Shown: one piece after another, positions 35,641 to 38,980 of the stretch
Layout: every line of letters begins with the position of its first letter
How positions within the stretch are numbered: position 1 is the stretch's first letter
From: Nisaea nitritireducens
GTDB taxonomy: Bacteria > Pseudomonadota > Alphaproteobacteria > Thalassobaculales > Thalassobaculaceae
Direction of reading: 5' to 3'
Length of the DNA: 38,980 nt
Assembly (NCBI RefSeq): GCF_014904795.1
Contig: NZ_JACZFS010000071.1
Location: forward strand, 1 to 38,980
Position numbers and translations under genes: made by a program
Notes under the pieces: generated by a model
What the model saw: only the letters and a program-made list of their open reading frames with translations
What the model was told of the DNA's origin: nothing
Databases searched by the model: none

Positions 35641-37118
35641 TGATCTTTTGGGTTTTTGCCGGAGTTCTGACATTCGGCATCGTTTTGCTTCTGCTCTGGC
35701 CAGTTCTTTCCGCCGGGACCGATGAGGAGAACGGCGAAGGAGCGGGCGAGGAAGCGCTGGCGGTTTATCGTGACCAGTTGCAGGAATTGGAGCGGGATCT
35801 CGATGTTGGCCGTCTCGGCGCCGAGGACTTCGAGGCCGCAAAGCTTGAGGTCGAGCGCCGCATGCTGGCAGCAGCGGCGGAGCAGGAGAAATCCGCGGCC
35901 GCATCGCCACAATCGGTCCGCAAGCGCCGGTTGGCGGCGTCCGTATTGGTCATCTTCGCGGTCCCTGCCGGAGCGCTTCTGACCTATGTCTCCGTTGGCA
36001 GCCCCGGCATGCGGGATCTGCCCCTGACCGCGCGCACCGATGGTGCGGGAACCCGGACTCTTGCGGGGAGCACCGGCAGTCAGGCAACGGGCCAAGAGCG
36101 TGCAAACGGCGCTCAGCAAGAACAGCCTGGCGTTTCGGAGATGATCACAGGGCTGCAGGCCAAGCTGGAGAACAATCCGGACGATGCCGATGGCTGGGCG
36201 CTGTTGGGCCGCTCCTACATGGTGACAGAACGCTATCGCGATGCCGTCGATGCCTATGCGAAGGCGATCGCGCTGACGCCGGACAATCTTCAGCTCATTG
36301 CGGCGCGCGGCGAAGCGCTGGTGCTCGCCGCTGACGGCGTGGTGCCGCCTGCTGCCGTCGAGGATTTCCGCGCCGTCAATTTGAAGCAACCTCTGGAGCC
36401 GCGCGCCCGCTACTACCTTGGGCTCGCCCGCAGTCAGGCCGCGGACGCAGCCGGTGCGCTGAAATGGTGGATCGCACTGGAAGCGGACACGCCGCCCGGC
36501 GCTCCCTGGGAAGCATTGGTGACCCAGCGGATTGACGAGATCGGGACGGAAGCCGGTATCGATGTGGCATCTCTCAGAGAGGCCGAACGGGAGAGCCGCC
36601 CCGAAAGCCCGGCTCCTGCATCGGTGCCGGGGCCGAGTGCGGATGACGTGGCCGCGGCGCAGGACATGACCGCCGAAGACCGTTCCGCGATGATCCAGTC
36701 CATGGTCGACCGTCTGGCCGACCGTCTTCAGGAGGAGCCGGACGATCTCGACGGCTGGCTCCGTCTCGCCCGTGCCTATGGCGTGCTCGGCAAGACCAAA
36801 GAAGCGATCAACGCGCAGGCGAATGCGGCACGGCTGGCGCCGGACGATCTGAACATCCAGCTTTCATATGCCCGCGCTTTGTTCCCGCCGGGCACGCCTG
36901 AGACCGGCATGACGGAAGAGTTTGTCTCGCTGGTTGGACATATCCGTGAGCTGGCGCCGAATAACCCGGACAGTCTCTTTTATGGTGGGCTCGTCGCATA
37001 CAGGAAGGGCGATGCTGCAACTGCGAAGGCGCTCTGGAGCGATCTGCTGGCTTTGATCGGCCCCGATGCGCCCGCACGCGGAATGCTGGAAGCCCGGATC
37101 AAGGCGCTCGGCGGATAG
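35640..37118 (+). CDS. ccmI: Cytochrome c maturation protein CcmI (CycH-type)
   Basis: 492 residues, ATG overlapping the ccmH TGA by one base. An N-terminal membrane helix (MIFWVFAGVLTFGIVLLLLW), a short coiled loop and a second helix (LAASVLVIFAVPAGALLTY) form the usual CcmI-1 part. The long periplasmic CcmI-2 part has two blocks of TPR-like repeats (NPDDADGWALLGRSYMVTER and EPDDLDGWLRLARAYGVLGK). It holds the apocytochrome c C-terminus. It is the last gene of ccmABCDEFGHI. Confidence 0.93.
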   Translation: MIFWVFAGVLTFGIVLLLLWPVLSAGTDEENGEGAGEEALAVYRDQLQELERDLDVGRLGAEDFEAAKLEVERRMLAAAAEQEKSAAASPQSVRKRRLAASVLVIFAVPAGALLTYVSVGSPGMRDLPLTARTDGAGTRTLAGSTGSQATGQERANGAQQEQPGVSEMITGLQAKLENNPDDADGWALLGRSYMVTERYRDAVDAYAKAIALTPDNLQLIAARGEALVLAADGVVPPAAVEDFRAVNLKQPLEPRARYYLGLARSQAADAAGALKWWIALEADTPPGAPWEALVTQRIDEIGTEAGIDVASLREAERESRPESPAPASVPGPSADDVAAAQDMTAEDRSAMIQSMVDRLADRLQEEPDDLDGWLRLARAYGVLGKTKEAINAQANAARLAPDDLNIQLSYARALFPPGTPETGMTEEFVSLVGHIRELAPNNPDSLFYGGLVAYRKGDAATAKALWSDLLALIGPDAPARGMLEARIKALGG

Positions 37119-37119
37119 G

Positions 37120-37149
37120 TGAAAACTGCACGGTTCAGTGCAATTTTCA
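37120..37149 (+). terminator. Hairpin at the end of the ccm operon
   Basis: TGAAAACTGCAC and GTGCAATTTTCA are inverted around six bases with one mismatch. The hairpin begins two bases after the ccmI stop. The 3' arm contains a T4 tract, so it may end the ccm transcript, although a long T-run is lacking. It could instead be an operator for the downstream transporter. Confidence 0.4.
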
Positions 37150-37232
37150 TGGCGTTTCCGTGACATTAATCTTGCCGGTTTCTGATTGACCATTATGCTG
37201 CGCATGTCCGTTACGGTAGGGATTGCGTCAAT

Positions 37233-38021
37233 ATGGCAGTAGCGCATGCGCCGGACTCTGCGTCCGAGGCGCTGGTCGTTCAGGACCTGCACAAGAGCTT
37301 CGCCGGCCTGGAGGTCCTCAAGGGAGTTTCTCTTGAAGCCCGGCAGGGCGATGTGATTTCCATGATCGGCTCTTCAGGTTCCGGCAAGAGCACTTTTTTG
37401 CGCTGCATCAATCTGCTTGAAATCCCTGATCGGGGCATTGTGTCCGTCAATGGCGAAACCATCGCCATGAAACCCGGTCCGGATGGCACCCAGATCCCGG
37501 CCGACAACCGCCAGGTCGACCGCATTCGCTCCCGTCTTTCCATGGTGTTCCAGAGTTTCAACCTGTGGACCCATATGACGGTGCTTGAAAACGTCATTGA
37601 GGCGCCGATCCACGTCCTGAAGGTGCCGCGCGAAGAGGCTATCGCCCGCGCCGAAGGTTTGCTTCAGAAGGTCGGAATCGCGGACAAACGGGACCAGTAT
37701 CCGAGCCATCTTTCCGGCGGTCAGCAGCAGCGTTGCGCGATAGCGCGTGCGCTGGCGATGGAACCTCAGGTGATGCTGTTCGACGAGCCGACATCCGCGC
37801 TCGACCCGGAGCTGGTCGGCGAGGTGCTGCTGGTGATGCGCCAGCTGGCCGAGGAAGGCCGGACCATGATCATTGTTACCCATGAAATCGATTTCGCTCG
37901 CGAGGTCTCGAACGAGGTGGTCTTCCTGCACGAGGGGCGTGTGGAAGAAATTGGACCGCCTGAACTGGTGTTCGACAACCCGCGATCGGAGCGCTGCCGT
38001 CAGTTCGTGAAACGAAACTGA
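37233..38021 (+). CDS. Polar amino-acid ABC importer, ATP-binding protein (HisP/GlnQ type)
   Basis: 262 residues. Walker A GSSGSGKSTFLRCIN, Q-loop VFQSFNLWTHMTVLENV, signature LSGGQQQRCAIARAL, Walker B VMLFDEPTSALDPEL and H-loop VTHEIDFA fit the polar amino-acid uptake group. The start is ATG 37233, about 115 bases after the ccm operon. The binding-protein gene follows after 59 bases. Permeases are not in the window and are expected to the right. Confidence 0.95.
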   Translation: MAVAHAPDSASEALVVQDLHKSFAGLEVLKGVSLEARQGDVISMIGSSGSGKSTFLRCINLLEIPDRGIVSVNGETIAMKPGPDGTQIPADNRQVDRIRSRLSMVFQSFNLWTHMTVLENVIEAPIHVLKVPREEAIARAEGLLQKVGIADKRDQYPSHLSGGQQQRCAIARALAMEPQVMLFDEPTSALDPELVGEVLLVMRQLAEEGRTMIIVTHEIDFAREVSNEVVFLHEGRVEEIGPPELVFDNPRSERCRQFVKRN

Positions 38022-38080
38022 TCGGGGCAGCAACAGCAACCGCAGGGAACTAAACCGGATTCAAACTGGGAGCCTAAATA

Positions 38081-38932
38081 ATGAAACGTTTTCTGACAGC
38101 TCTGGCCCTCGCGTCCATCGCTTTTAGCGGTGCCGCGGATGCCAAGGATTTCAAGGCGGGCAGCAAGGTCCGCATTGCCACTGAGGGCGCCTACGCGCCG
38201 TGGAACTTCACCGACAGCTCCGGCAAGCTCGCGGGCTTTGAGGTCGACCTCTATGCCGATCTGTGCGAGCGCATGAGCGTTCAGTGCGATCTGGTGCAGA
38301 CGGCCTGGGAAGGCATCATTCCTGCGCTCCAGGCGGGCAAGTTCGACGCCATCATGGCCGGTATGTCCATCACCGACAAACGCAAGAAAGTCATCACCTT
38401 CTCGCGCTCCTACATGGGCTCCCCGGCATCCTTCGTGGTCGTCAAATCAAGCCTGCTGGCAAGCCTGAGCGCCGGTCTTGACGCGCTGACCCTTGCCGAT
38501 GTCGATGCCAAGGAAAAGGCAGGTCTGGACTCGATGAAAGCAGCCCTCAAGGGCAAGACCATCGGCGTGCAGATCTCCACCACGCACGAGAATTTCCTGA
38601 ACGAGTATATGGGCGACACGGTCACCGTGAAGACCTATGACACTCAGGAGAATCTGGATCTGGATCTCGTCGCTGGCCGGATCGATGCCGCACTGGCATC
38701 GCTTTCCTACTGGGTGCCGCTGCTCGAAGGCGAGAAGGGCAAGACCATGGCGATGGTTGGCCCGAAGATGGACGGTGGCCCGTTCGGTAACGGCGTCGGC
38801 GCGGGTATCCGTCAGGATGACCAGGAACTGGCCGACATGTTCACCAAGGCGATTGATGAAGCGCGCGCCGACGGCACGATCTCGAAGCTCTCCACCCAGT
38901 GGTTCGGCTTCGACGGCACGCCGAAAGAATGA
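38081..38932 (+). CDS. Periplasmic polar amino-acid binding protein (SBP_bac_3)
   Basis: 283 residues with signal peptide MKRFLTALALASIAFSGAADA, cut before KDF. TEGAYAPWNFTDSSGKLAGF and GFEVDLYADLCERM are the first ligand-binding segment, and DAIMAGMSITDKRKKVITFS the second; the family resemblance is to lysine/arginine/ornithine, histidine or opine binders. The start is ATG 38081, with GGGAG about 9 bases upstream. The exact ligand cannot be read from sequence alone. It works with the preceding ATPase. Confidence 0.93.
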   Translation: MKRFLTALALASIAFSGAADAKDFKAGSKVRIATEGAYAPWNFTDSSGKLAGFEVDLYADLCERMSVQCDLVQTAWEGIIPALQAGKFDAIMAGMSITDKRKKVITFSRSYMGSPASFVVVKSSLLASLSAGLDALTLADVDAKEKAGLDSMKAALKGKTIGVQISTTHENFLNEYMGDTVTVKTYDTQENLDLDLVAGRIDAALASLSYWVPLLEGEKGKTMAMVGPKMDGGPFGNGVGAGIRQDDQELADMFTKAIDEARADGTISKLSTQWFGFDGTPKE

Positions 38933-38966
38933 TCGGCATCTGCTGATCCCAGAACAATGCACGCGG

Positions 38967-38980
38967 CCGCCCCCGGGCGG
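38967..38980. repeat. GC-rich inverted repeat at window edge
   Basis: CCGCCC and GGGCGG flank two bases at the last position of the window. It may be the stem of a terminator after the binding-protein gene; the sequence that would decide this is cut off. Confidence 0.2.

Noticed and set aside
35421-36389. 322-residue open frame on the minus strand
   Set aside because: Antisense to ccmH and ccmI, both with clear family motifs.
37374-38039. 221-residue open frame on the minus strand
   Set aside because: Antisense to the importer ATPase.
1-38980. tRNA, rRNA, CRISPR array, transposase or transcriptional regulator
   Set aside because: I looked for these and saw no supporting sequence; I cannot exclude a small RNA.

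Overview
The window looks like GC-rich alphaproteobacterial DNA, most likely from a Rhodospirillales-type (possibly marine) bacterium. I infer this from protein style, the complete System I cytochrome c maturation operon and the codon pattern; I ran no database search. It has two halves. Positions 1 to about 26.6 kb hold most of a lipopeptide-type PKS/NRPS cluster. Positions 26.9-39.0 kb hold ordinary chromosomal genes.

Cluster half. On the minus strand a 3339-residue synthase (9873-19892) reads FAAL-ACP-KS-AT-KR-ACP-KS-(AT missing)-KR-ACP. It overlaps by ATGA with an NRPS (9876 to beyond base 1) that reads docking domain-C-A-PCP-C-A-PCP-C-A-PCP-C and runs off the left edge. The logic is: a fatty acid is activated by the FAAL, extended twice with ketoreduction (3,5-dihydroxyacyl expected), then joined to at least three amino acids, the first probably proline. 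Divergently transcribed are an Sfp-type phosphopantetheinyl transferase, which would prime the six carrier domains seen here, and a small secreted cysteine-rich protein resembling SUEL/rhamnose-binding lectins. Next come a small membrane protein, a coiled-coil/DUF697 membrane protein, an SPFH (prohibitin-like) protein and a PvdE/SyrD-type cyclic-peptide ABC exporter, all on the minus strand. A 19-bp motif (TGAGTAnAAAnATATTnAT or close variants) recurs in the intergenic regions before the synthase/PPTase pair, the DUF697 gene and the exporter, which suggests co-regulation. The cluster ends at a 5'-truncated remnant of a luciferase-like flavin oxidoreductase at 26641, a plausible edge of an acquired island.

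Chromosomal half. This holds a DHCW-motif cupin (+), an enoyl-CoA hydratase and a CaiB/BaiF CoA-transferase (-, one operon), then a complete ccmABCDEFGHI operon (+, 29671-37118) for cytochrome c biogenesis, mostly with overlapping stops and starts. Last are the ATPase and periplasmic binding protein of a polar amino-acid ABC importer, whose permeases probably lie past the right edge. The 408-bp gap before ccmA carries several dyads, including a TetR-operator-like palindrome and a strong bidirectional terminator-like hairpin.

I saw no tRNA, rRNA, CRISPR array, transposase or transcriptional regulator gene. The most unusual points are the PKS module that has lost its acyltransferase core while keeping both flanking linkers, the shared promoter motif, the lectin-like secreted protein next to the PPTase, and the SPFH/DUF697 pair between synthase and exporter.
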